Assembly: GCA_963971225.1 (NCBI GenBank)
Contig: OZ020267.1
Location: 107,161,892-107,225,891 of the forward strand
Length of the DNA: 64,000 nucleotides
From: Melieria omissa
Taxonomy: Eukaryota > Arthropoda > Insecta > Diptera > Ulidiidae
Direction of reading: 5' to 3'
The position numbers and the translations under genes were made by a program. The notes under the pieces are model-generated. The model ran no database searches. It was not told where the DNA came from and saw only the letters and a program-made list of their open reading frames with translations. This document shows positions 1 to 11,110 of the stretch, piece by piece (within the stretch, counting starts at the first letter, position 1; each line of letters begins with the position of its first letter).

Positions 1-205
1 AGACAAAACTAAATATTTCTGGTTTGAAATTTTGGGAGACGAAGACTAAACCAAATATTTGTGAGTGAAAAATTTCAGAGATGAAGATTGAACCAAATAT
101 TTCTGAATTGAAATTTTGGGAGAAGAAGAGTGAACCAAATATTTTCTGAAATAAAATTTGGGAGACGAAGAGTAAACCAAATATTTCTGATGTCAAATTT
201 TGGAG
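1..205. repeat. 42-bp tandem minisatellite, cut by left edge
   Basis: The core AAATATTT, usually preceded by ACC, recurs near 11, 53, 95, 138 and 179, a spacing of 41-43 bp. Each unit also carries a GGGAGACGAAGA-like segment. At least five diverged copies are visible and the array probably continues to the left of the window. Open frames across it are by-products of a period divisible by three. Confidence 0.85.
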
Positions 206-1739
206 ATACAAAGCAAACTGAAAGTAAAAAAATCACACCGACTGAGCGGCAATGATTCAACTCCAACTTATATGAGGCGGAGGAAAGACAGTTGTAAAGA
301 AAAAAGTTGAAAGATAAGTGGGTATAATCCGTAAAGGTGCCAGTTGAAGCTGTTCAATTTCGATAATATTTAATATGAAAACCAGACAGACGGTGTGATG
401 CAGCGGTGCAATGCGCATAAGGAGGCAAAATAAGGCAAAGCGAAATGCACAAAAGGTAGCGGCAACAACAATGCGGGTAGAACGCATTAAAAGAATTTCT
501 GCAATGGCAGCAAACGATGACGAAGATGCAAAAGCAAGGAGAATGTGTTGCAATGACAACAACAGCAACAAAAAACAAGACGATGATCACAACAACGACA
601 ACGCCGTCGACAATGAAGACAAACGCCGTCGACTGAAGCAAAGAAAATGTGCAGCTGACCTACCCCAAGGCGAAAAATATTATTTATTTATGTTACTTCA
701 TTTTTTTTGGTTGGTTGGTTGGTTTGTTGTTATTGTTGTTGCAGTGTATGAGCATTTTTATATATTTTTTGGCGTTGGCAGTGGTGTGGTGGCTGATGTT
801 GTTTTTATTGTGGTTGTTACAGTGTGCACAGACACTTTGCACATTGCACAGCGCGCATTATTGCATTCCGAAAATGAAGCAGTAAACTTTTTTATATGGC
901 TCGAACATAAAGAAACAGAACGAAAATGTATCGCACACACACACATACACACAAATGTATACACGCTCGCACGCAAACAAACCGGCAACCAAACAGAGAT
1001 ACTTGTTCGCATATGCGAACCGAAAGCATGCAACGCACTTGGCACCAGCAAAGACAGAGCTTCAAAGCGCAAATGCTGCTGATGGGCGCGATGCGGGGAC
1101 CTGGGCGGGGACACACTGGCGGCACCCTTCGTCATTAACGCCAGCCGACGTTGGCGCGCTGCATGTGTGTTTGCATTTGAATGTGTGCGCGTACGTGTGT
1201 GTGTGTGTGGTTGCAGTGACTTCTCGCAGCTTTGTTGGTTTTGCCTTTTCGCTTCATTTTTATTAAATTTTTCGTTTTTATTATTTTTGTTGTATTGTGT
1301 GTAATAAATTCTGCGTCATTTGCTGCAGGCAAATAGAGGAACAAACGGCACTGTTTGAATGCTGGGCGCATCATGTGGCTGGCAAGACGAGGGGCCAGAA
1401 AATACTATACGAGTTGGGGACCAACGAGTGAGGGGAGATATGCAAACGACTGGCCAAGGAATACACGAAATTAAACTGAAATTAAATTTCAGCAAAGATA
1501 GCGTCAGCGATGAGGGATGAGTATAAGTAAATGTTGATATTTTCCATTCGGGTACTTGCTGATTTTTGCCAATGGCCATTTGACTATTTGAAGAATTGAG
1601 AGAAAGATTTGGTGAAATTACATTACATTACATTTTATATTAAAAAAAAATTAAATAAGTCTTGAAATTTTTTTACGATATAGGATGCCTGATGTATCAA
1701 CGTAAAGCAAATTGTTATGTGAAATTGGTATAGAAAATT
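206..1739. other. gene-free stretch with CAA and CA/GT microsatellites
   Basis: No supportable gene. The 410-660 part is rich in CAA/GCAA triplets, which keep a 223-residue frame open on the plus strand by composition only. There is a CA run at about 933-953 and a GT run at about 1194-1210. The 1080-1160 part is locally GC-rich. No start context, splice pattern or protein family is recognisable. Confidence 0.6.
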
Positions 1740-3690
1740 AATTAAAAATATTTTTAAAAAATAGTGGAGCTCAAAAAATAATGAAAAAACTTTAAACATA
1801 ACAAAATTTGTTTTGAAAAATTAATACAAAATTAATAAAAATATTTCAAAAACAGTAGGGCGCAAAAAAGAACGAAAACAACTATGGTTAGTACCAAAAA
1901 TTAATTTGAAAAATTAATACAAAATTAATAAAAATAATTCAAAAATAGTAGGGCTCAAGAAACAAAAAGCCGACTTAAATTAAAATTTTATATGAAAATT
2001 TTATATAAAAAAAATTAATATACAAATTTTGTCAATAAAATTGAAAACTGACTTAAAAACAAAAAGTTAAATAGATTTCAAAGTTAGTAGCGCCTAAAAA
2101 ACAATGGAAGAAACTTAAATTACAACAAAAAATTAATTTAACAAATTAATACAAAATTAGTAAAAACATTTTAAAAATAATCAAAATGGAAAAATTTCAT
2201 TCAAAACCAAAAATTCATTTCAAAAATAAAAGAAAGAATAATATTATTTTAAAAATACGCAAAAAACAGTGATAATAACAATGATTTTATGAAAACTAAC
2301 TTTAAAAAAATTTAAAATGATTTCAAAATTAGTAGCGCTTAAAAAATATTGGGAAAACTTAAATTAGTAGAAAAAAATAATTCAACAAATTAATACAAAA
2401 TTAGTAAAAACATTTTAAAAATAATAACAATGGAAAAATTTCATTCAAAACCCAAAATTCATTTCAAAAATTAAAAAATCAATAATATTATTTAAAAAAT
2501 ACGCAAAAAAACAATGATAACACCTAAAATTTTATGAAAACTAACTTTAAAAAAAATTTAAAATGATTTCAAAATTAGTAGCGCTTAAAAAATATTGGGA
2601 AAACTTAAATTAGTACAAAAAAATAATTCAACAAATTAATACAAAATTAGTAAAAACATTTTAAAAATAATAACAATGGAATAATTTCATTCAAAACCCA
2701 AAATTCACTTCAAAAATTAAAAAATCAATAATATTATTTAAAAAATACGCAAAAAAACAATGATAACACCTAAAATTTTATGAAAACTAACTTTAAAAAA
2801 AATTTAAAATGATTTCAAAATTAGTAGCGCTTAAAAAATATTGGGAAAACTTAAATTAGTAGAAAAAAATAATTCAACAAATTAATACAAAATTAGTAAA
2901 AACATTTTAAAAATAATAACAATGGAAAAATTTCATTCAAAACCCAAAATTCACTTCAAAAATTAAAAAATCAATAATATTATTTAAAAAATACGCAAAA
3001 AAACAATGATAACACCTAAAATTTTATGAAAACTAACTTTAAAAAAAATTTAAAATGATTTCAAAATTAGAAGCGCTTAAAAAATATTGGAAAAACTTAA
3101 ATTAGTACAAAAAAATAATTCAACAAATTAATGCGAAAATAATAAAAATATTTCAAAAATAGTAGGGCCTAAAATATAATGGAAAACTGTCACTTAAAAC
3201 CAAAAAATTATTTGAAAAATAAAAAAAAATCAATAATATTATTCCAAAAATAGTGACACACAGAAAACAATGACAACATTTAAATTTTTATGAAAACAAA
3301 ATTTCAGAAGATTAAAAAAAATTTTTTAAATATAGTGGTGTCCAAAAAATTCAAACCTTTTATTAGAGCAACATATTTATTTTTAAAAATTATTTAATAC
3401 AAAATTGATAAAAATCTAAAAAAAAATTAAAAAAAAAGAAAAACATAAATAAAAAATACTAAGAAATAATTATAATATTAAATAAAAATAATTATAATAA
3501 AAAAAATAATAATAATAAAATAAAAATATATAATATATAAATAAAATTTCATAATTAAATTAAAAAAATTAATAAACATATTTCAAAAACATTAATTCGC
3601 AAGAAACAACGAAAATTAAGTTAACAAAAAATTATCAGAAAAAATATTTTCAAAAACGCTAAAAAAAGGACAAAACAGTGTGTAAAAATT
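1740..3690. repeat. A-rich tandem array, 246-bp period
   Basis: The landmark AGTAGCGCTT (or AGAAGCGCTT) lies at 2086, 2331, 2577, 2823 and 3069, so four successive steps are 245, 246, 246 and 246 bp. Units between 2331 and 3069 are nearly identical and the outer ones are diverged. At 1740-2086 shorter related units of about 90-105 bp carry an AGTAGGGC-like landmark. At 3400-3690 the repeat decays into A-rich low complexity. The plus strand is strongly purine (A) biased throughout. Confidence 0.9.
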
Positions 3691-5369
3691 CGGTAATTAT
3701 TCTTTTTTTTCCTTTCTTTTTATCACAAATGTTTATCTGCATTCATGCAAAACACGAGTGCAGTTAAAAAAAAAAACAACAAAGACGTCGTTAAACAGAA
3801 AAATTCTGACTGTATGCTGTGTTCATTAATTTTCAACTTAATGACATTTAATTGCAATTTACATTGTAAAAAGGAGATAAATTATTGTCTGCCTTGTATG
3901 GCTGTTGCTTAATAAGCTTTAAGCAATCTTGTTTGCCTTTAGACCTTCGAGTAGCACAAAATAAATGCACTCAACCATGAAGCGAGAGGTCCATAAAACA
4001 TGAGCCAGAAATTCATAAAAAACTGTATACGTAAAAATTAAATTGAGATTAAGGACAAAGAAGAAGAAATTTTTTAGAATGTATTTTCTTTTTTTTATAA
4101 ATAAACATTGGCAATTTTACGTAAATCTTTTACAATGCTTGCACTTTGAAGCTAAAAAGATTGAAGATAATGGCGGCATTTTTATGCCAAGGTGAGAAGA
4201 AAGTCTATGAAAAGAGCATTTAAGGAAAACATAATAATATGAAAAAATAATAAAAATTAAGTAAATCAAAAAATATAAAATACATAATGCGAATGTGATC
4301 GGAAAAGTTTTCAACTTAAGAAGATTGAAGACTTTTTTTAATTTATTCTTATTTTTCTACATAGCTTCTTTTTCTTTCCACTTTTCTTAGAAATGGTCTT
4401 TCGAACACAGTTTTGGTCTAACGTGATCAGCTTTCTCATCTCGCTCGCACTTGCAACCACAATAATTCTTAAAGCTGCTTTTTAATTGTTGTACAGTTTC
4501 GCTGCGCCCACACACTTTAGCCGCGTCATCCACATGCCTTCATCAACGCTAATGGCATTAATGCGAAAAAATTGTAGACTGCTTTTAGGCGCAAAAACTT
4601 TTTTTTTTTTCTTCTTTAGGGAATTCAACAAATTTTCGGTTGCCATGTTCAGCAGCAGAAAAAATGGAAGCAACTACACGTTAAGAAAATAATACAAAAT
4701 AATTCATCAAAATAAACGCCAACACCAACGCATTAAATTTCAATGCCACAAATCCTTTGAGACTATTTTGACTCGACACAAGTTGGCAGAATAAAGTTGA
4801 AGAAGTTTTGCTGAAATTATGACAACTTGAACCCAAGCGAGGCACAATTTGAGCGCTGCGGTGCGGTGAAAGTAGCGCAGAAAGCGGTAAAGCGCACTAA
4901 AAAAAATTCAAATTCAATTGAAAATTTTAATAGTCGACTAGTAAAGCATTTGATTGTCCACTTTTGCATTTACCGTACGGTTTTTTGCTGTACAAAGACA
5001 CACAGACAACAGCTGAACGTGTTTACTGTATGAGTGGTGCCGCTAACTTTTAGATTGTGGTAGTGCTGACGTGTGGCAGCTGTGCACCTTCTCATAGTCT
5101 ATTAATTGCTTTATTACTTAGTCCGTGTGTGGGCAATAAAGCCGCAATGGCGGCACTTGTCCAACGATACCAAGTGAAGTGAGCGTTTGGGATATGAGAG
5201 GATGTGAAATTGCAGTTGGTTTGCTCTGTTGTTTTTTTTTAGAAAAATCAATGTTTTCATACTTTGTGGATCAAATGGGGATTGAATGACTTTTAGTGAA
5301 TCGAAATTATTTTAAAAAATTATATATTTTAAGACATAAATAATTCATATTTAAATAAAAATCTCTGAC
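3691..5369. other. gene-free AT-rich stretch
   Basis: No gene or array recognised. A short minus-strand stretch at about 4385-4450 reads like a fragment of the mariner helix-turn-helix region (an EMRKL segment followed by TLDQ), but it is too short to call. The rest is ordinary AT-rich sequence with A and T homopolymers. Confidence 0.5.
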
Positions 5370-6670
5370 TATAAAAACGAAAGTTGGTCTGTTTGACCAC
5401 TACAGACCCGGAAACTACTGAACCGAGTGATCTAAAAGTTTGACACAATGGGTTGTATGACTAGGTGAAGATTTCAGGATTTTTTTTGGTATGTATGCGC
5501 AAGAAGGCGTGGCACCTCCCATACAAGTCAAATGAATAATATGAAATAATGTCGACTTTATAAGATGGAAAGCATTGAAATTTGGTATAATTTTGTTTCT
5601 TAGACCCTTTGTTCCACTAATTAAATTTCATCATCATTAAACGAAAGGGCGTGGCACTGTCCATACAAATCAAATCAATAATATAGAATAACGTCGAAGT
5701 TATACGACGGACAGCTTTGAAATTTGGTGCAACGCCGTTTTATAGATTTATTGCTTTGTTGGTGAAATTTCATAGTCATTAAAAGAAAGGGCGTGGCATC
5801 TCCCATACAAGTCAAATCAATTATATGGAATAACGTCGAAGTTATAAGACGGCCAGCAGTGAAATTTGGTATAGTTTCGACTTATGGATCTGTTGTTCCA
5901 CAGGTAAAATTTCATTGCTATTGAACGAAGGGGCGTGGCACCGGCCATACAACTCAAATCTTTAAAAATGAATACTTTCGAAATTTTCAGACGGAAAGCA
6001 TTGAAAGTTGATATAGTGTCGTCTCAAGGATCAGTTGTTCGAATGGTGAAAATTCATGAATATTGTACAAAGAGGCGTGGCACCGGCCATACAACTCCAA
6101 TCTATAATAGTGGACAACGCCGAAATTATAAGACGGACAGCATTAACATTTTGTAAAATTTGGTTTCTTAGATATGTTGTTGTACTAGTAAAATTTCATG
6201 GATATTGAACCAAAGGGCGTGGCACTGTCTATACAAGTCAAATATATAATAGTGAATAACATCGAAATTGTAAAACGGACTGCAATGAAATTCGGTGTGG
6301 CAAAGTTTAATTAATCTGTTGTTTCAATGGTAAAATTTCATGGCCATTGAACGACGGGGCGTGGCACTAGCCATACAAGTGAAATTTTTTGTAATGAATA
6401 ACACCGAAATTATAAGACCGACAGCAACGAAATTTTGTATTTAAATAAATTTTGTATGTACAGTGGTGTTTCAGGGATCTATTGTTCCACTGGTTCCATT
6501 TCATGGAGATTGCACAAATGGGCGTGGCAGCGGCAGTATAACTCAAATCTCTAATTATGAATAATTTCGAATTTATAAGACAGACAGCATTGAAATTTGG
6601 TATAGTGTCGCTTCAAGGATCTGTTGTTCTACTGGTGAAATTTCTTTGGCGTTGAACAAGAGATGTGCCA
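5370..6670. repeat. 142-bp tandem array with GGGCGTGGCAC core
   Basis: The core GCGTGGCA occurs at 5507, 5649, 5791, 5933, 6075, 6217 and 6359, which is six consecutive steps of exactly 142 bp. It recurs at 6522 (163 bp, with a local insertion) and as a decayed copy near 6663 (141 bp). Each unit also contains a CCATACAA segment, an ATAAGACGGACAGC-like segment and a TTGTTCCACTGG-like segment. Units differ by many substitutions but hardly any indels. No transposon ends are visible. Confidence 0.93.
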
Positions 6671-6987
6671 ATATTTTCAAACCTATTATAATTTTTTTAT
6701 TTTTATATTTTAGTGTAACTCTACAACTATGAATTGCACATTACTGACAATCGCTACGAACTATTATTATATATTCTACATTCTATTGTTTTTATGCTCT
6801 TTCAACTGCTTTTCTTTCATTCTTATTCATGTTATCCATCAAACACTCTCGCGCTTATCCCCAGTTCACTTCATACTTGTAAATTTTTTCACACACATTT
6901 CTATTGCACTTATCATACAAACAGCTAAAACTCGTGTCCCGTGTTTGCTTCTTGCATGCCATGTATTTCTTGCTTCTACGTCAGCGA
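6671..6987. other. spacer without recognisable gene
   Basis: T-rich sequence between the 142-bp array and the 123-bp duplication. Open frames here run into the duplication but have low-complexity, hydrophobic composition. Nothing is recognised. Confidence 0.5.
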
Positions 6988-7235
6988 TTGCCAACTTTCG
7001 TAGTCAACACTGTGGGTTGGCCCCCTTCGCTGTCTTCGTACAGTGGACTGTCATATTTTCGTCATCATGTCATCACTGCCGCTGGCCATTTCGCTTCATT
7101 GTCTTTCCTCTTGCCAACTTTCGTAGTCAACACTGTGGGTTGGCCCCCTTCGCTGTCTTCGTACAGTGGACTGTCATATTTTCGTCATCATGTCATCACT
7201 GCCGCTGGCCATTTCGCTTCATTGTCTTTCCTCTT
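6988..7235. repeat. exact 123-bp direct duplication
   Basis: Two adjacent copies (6988-7110 and 7111-7233) begin TTGCCAACTTTCGTAGTCAA and appear identical base for base as read. Because 123 is divisible by three, a 195-residue plus-strand frame passes through both copies and repeats a 41-residue block, but no protein family is recognisable. The identity suggests a recent duplication, or an assembly artefact. Confidence 0.92.
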
Positions 7236-9828
7236 ATTTTTATATATATTTTTTTTCGATTTTCGTCCAACTGTCCAAGTTCCATTGTCTGTGGTTATTA
7301 TGTGATTTGTTCTTAATGCAAGAATGCTGTCTTCATTTCTGACAGCAAATTGCAGTCAATGCAGTAGCGCCTTATCAGCGCTTTTAGATTACAGACTGTG
7401 ATATGTGCATATTTACAAATGTAAATAGATAAATTGTTGTCGATATGTGCGACAAAGTGTGAGTGTGTTTGCACTTTGATATAGTCGAGTGCAACTCAAA
7501 GACTAGAAAAGCAAACATGCTGCAGGAGTTTGTGTGTTGCACATAAAGACTTTTGGACTCTAAAGTAAGAGAGAAAGAATTTTCTATATGTTTTTGCAAT
7601 AAAAAAGAAATAAATAAATGCAATAAAAATGGCCAGAAATGATCAAGAAAGATGAAAATAATGTTTGGATTGGAATGTAATGTGCAAATTGGAAGGTTGT
7701 AGGTTTCGAAGCTGATTTTATCAAAACCCTAACAAAGAAGCACTTTTCTTTTGTCAGTTGTCTTCTTGGAAAACATAGGATAGCTTCTGAGAAAGCTTCT
7801 TCTCATCGCTGAGAGAAGTATGTAGGCTTATAAGGAAACTATGTAGAAAACTAGAAGTAAATTTGAAGAAACATTTCTTGCACCCTTGTTAGTTTGTAAA
7901 CTTTTCAGACCAATTTCTGATTTTCTTATATCTGTTTCTCTGGATATTCTTTGAATCATGTTTTTTAATTTTTTGTTAATTTTTTATTTTTTTATGAATT
8001 TTTTATTTTTTTATTAATTTTGTATTTTTAATTTATTTTTAATTTATTTTATTTTTTATTAATTTTTCACTTAACCTAAACTCGTTTCACTCACATTGCA
8101 TAACTTTTTCTTTAAATCTTTTGCGCTTTAAATATGAAAAATTGCATGTAAGTTTTCTCTCCCTGCTGTAATTATTTACCATGAAAATTTATAATTATAA
8201 CAACAACAACAAAAATATGGCTAAAATGTATAAAAAAATGGTAAAACCCCACAGTTGTGTGCCAACGAAAATGAAAGTGAAGTAATTTGTGAAATGCAAA
8301 ATAAATAAAGCTACACACAGACATAAAAACAATTACAACAACACAATAGAAGCACTGATAGCGCTATACTAACAATAACAACAACAACAAAACTTACCAC
8401 ACAAATTAAAAAAAAACGAAATGAGAAACTAAATACAAACGAAACAATTTTCAAAGCCAAGTTTCTTTTAGGCCTACAGAGCAAGCAAAAACAACAAAAA
8501 AAAACAACAACAACATCAACCAAACCAAAACGCACAGCAACTGCTAACCGACAAGCAACAGACAATAACAGCAACAACAACAAAAGTCAGACCTGAAAGC
8601 ATTTAAAGTAGCTGCAAGTGTGCCTCTGTGTGTGTGTTGGCACACTTTCACTTTCATTTTCTATTTAAAGTGATTTTTTTCTCTAATTATATTTTTGCTA
8701 TAAAACATTGCAGCTACTAGTTTTTGCCACCAGTGGGTAGATAAAACTTGATACTTGATAAAAAAAAATGGAAACAGTTTTAACGTAAAGTTAGCAGCCA
8801 AAGTTGACAATGAAATTCAGCGCGTGTGCGTCAGTTGGCGGAAGCTTTTTCAAGTGCACTCAATTCACCCGTTTTGGTGCCCATTGAACGCTACCATTGC
8901 AGGCGTAAAATGGGTTAATTTTTAACTAAATTTAACATTATTTTTGATGCAGTTCGTTCGATTAATAAAACCTAATAACTTATTTTATAATTTTCGACGC
9001 ATTTGATGTTTAAAAAAATGTATTTGCCTAGTTGCTTTTTTTACACACAACATTATTCAAACAAGCCTGAAATGGCCTAAATGTGCGTACACACTCGACC
9101 CACTTAAATTTGCTGTTGATTGTTGTTGCTGTCACATTTCATGTCATGTGCCGCATGTCTCTGTGTGTGCGTGTGTGTACTTTTGCTCGATCACAAAATA
9201 AAAATGTGGGTTTTGTATATTTGCACAACCCACATAAATTTTTTTTGTTTTTAAGAAAACCACAAAAAAACTTTTAAGTGTCTTTTGTTGCTGTCGATGC
9301 AAATGAAACAAGTGCCCTCTGTACATATTTTTGGAATATTTTTGGTTTTGTTTTTGCTTTTAATATAAACAAGTGTAGCGTGTTTATTTTGAGCATAACA
9401 AACGAAAAAGGTAAAAATTTACAAAAATTTATAACATGATTATATCATGTGCGACTATAGTAAAATTATATACACAAATATGCTGAATATTAAACATTAA
9501 CAATGGGCGTGTTGGAATTCAACTGGTGCATGCCAGACTGGCTGATAACTGGAAATGAATATATGAATTTAATGAATAATACAAATGGCGAAAAAATTGA
9601 TTTGCATAAGAAATATAATGAGGGGGAAACGCTGATAAGATATGTCAGCATTTGACCTTCGCGCATTTAGTGGAGGGGGGGAAGGGGAAGTGCTACAAAA
9701 CCAGGTTTTTGAGTGTGTCAAATGAACTTGACTGTAGCTGAATTTATAAGGAAGGCAATTATCCAAGAGGTCATTAGGAAATTCGTTTCTAGTTTGATAG
9801 AAAAATTTAGTTTCCTGTTCAATGAAAA
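7236..9828. other. gene-free AT-rich stretch
   Basis: No gene recognised. The 7960-8070 part is a T-rich tract built of TTTTTTATT-like motifs, and 8330-8590 is CAA-rich. A CA/GT-type segment lies near 9160-9180. No TIR, LTR or structured RNA could be supported. Confidence 0.5.
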
Positions 9829-9830
9829 TA

Positions 9831-10060
9831 TGTGGGTCGTCTGAAAAGTTTCAGATGTAACGATGATACAAGACAATGTTTTGACATTTTTTTAATTTTT
9901 CTACATAATGTAAGTTCTTTCCAGTGATGCTTGCTTTTTTTCTAACTTCTCGAAATAGAACATTGAAAATGTTCTTTTGAAGAAAAGTTTGGTCTAAAGT
10001 GATAAAAGACAGCACCCAACAAGCGAACTGCTTTCTTATGCCTAAATCTTGATTCAATAT
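9831..10060 (-). pseudogene. degenerate mariner remnant, internally deleted
   Basis: On the minus strand about 70 residues can be read. The first part (ILNQDLGIRKQFACW followed by a TLDQ motif) matches the helix-turn-helix/linker region that mariner-family transposases carry just before the catalytic domain. The last part (KNLHYVEKLKK) resembles the typical YVEK C-terminus. The whole catalytic DD34D region between them is missing, so this is a deletion derivative. The left end (TGTGGGTCGTCTGAAAAG, preceded by TA at 9829) looks like a mariner terminal repeat and closely matches the element end at about 14177 in opposite orientation. The other end disappears into the TTTTA array. The mariner assignment is by eye from motif order. 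The low-complexity flank leaves the right limit uncertain. Confidence 0.55.
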
Positions 10061-10084
10061 GTGAGAAAGACATTTTTTAAATTT

Positions 10085-11110
10085 ATTTTATTTTTATTTA
10101 TTTACTTTTGTTTTTTCATTTAATTTTTTTATTTCATTTCATTTCATTTTATATTTAATTTGATTTTTTTATTTTATTTTATTTTATTTTATTTTATTTT
10201 ATTTTATTTTAATTTATTTTAATTTCTTTTATTTTATTTTATTCATTTTATTTTATTTTATTTTATTTCATTTTATGTTATTTTAATTTATTTTATTTTA
10301 TTTTATTTTATTTTATTTTATTTTATTTTATTTTATTTTATTTTATTTTATTTTATTTTATTTTATTTTAATTTATTTTATTTTATTTTATTTTTTTTAT
10401 TTTATTTTATTTTATTTTATTTTATTTTATTTTATATTATTTTATTTTATTTTATTTTATTTTATTTTATTTTATTTTATTTTATTTTATTTATTTTATT
10501 TTATTTTATTTTATTTTATTTTATTTTATTTTATGTTATTTTAATTTATTTTATTTTATTTTATTTTATTTTATTTTATTTTATTTTATTTTGTTTTATT
10601 TTATTTTATTTTATTTTATTTTATTTTATTTTATTTTATTTTATTTTATTTTATTTTATTTTATTTTATTTTATTTTAATTTATTTTATTTTATTTTATT
10701 TTATTTTATTTTATTTTATTTTATTTTATTTTATTTAATTTATTTTATTTTATTTTATTTTATTTTATTTTAATTTATTTTATTTTATTTTAGTTTAGTT
10801 TATTTTATTTTATTTTATTTTATTTTATTTTATTTTATTTTATTTTATTTCATTTTATTGTATTGTATTTTATTTTATTTTATTTTAGTTTATTTTATTT
10901 TATTTTATTTTATTTTATTTTATTTTATTTTATTTTATTTTATTTTATTTTATTTTATTTTATTTTATTTTATTTTATTTTATTTCAGTTTATTTAATTT
11001 AATATTATTTTTCTATTTTATTATTATTATTTTTTTAATTACTATTTTATTTTTGATTTTAATTTTTTTATTTATTATTTTATTTTAATTATTATTTTAT
11101 TTTATTATTA
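10085..11110. repeat. about 1-kb TTTTA pentanucleotide array
   Basis: Almost uninterrupted TTTTA units from about 10130 to 10985, with a few substitutions (AATTT, ATGTT, AGTTT) and one T-run. The edges decay into T/A-rich sequence. Open frames with LFYFI repeats are by-products of the 15-base codon cycle. The same motif occurs on the opposite strand at 55640-55890. Confidence 0.97.

Noticed and set aside
411..1082. 223-residue plus-strand frame
   Set aside because: Kept open by CAA-rich and CA-repeat composition, with no known domain and competing frames on both strands.
4385..4450. Possible minus-strand mariner fragment (EMRKL followed by TLDQ)
   Set aside because: Fewer than 15 matching residues, no inverted end nearby; listed only as a remark.
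5370..6670. The 142-bp array as a CRISPR-like repeat-spacer structure
   Set aside because: The whole unit is repeated, not a short repeat with unique spacers, and the genome is eukaryotic.
6729..7316. 195-residue plus-strand frame with an internal 41-residue repeat
   Set aside because: The repeat comes from the exact 123-bp duplication; the rest is T-rich and unlike any known protein.
10591..11088. Frames with LFYFI repeats
   Set aside because: Direct translation of the TTTTA array; any phase of a stop-free pentanucleotide gives this.
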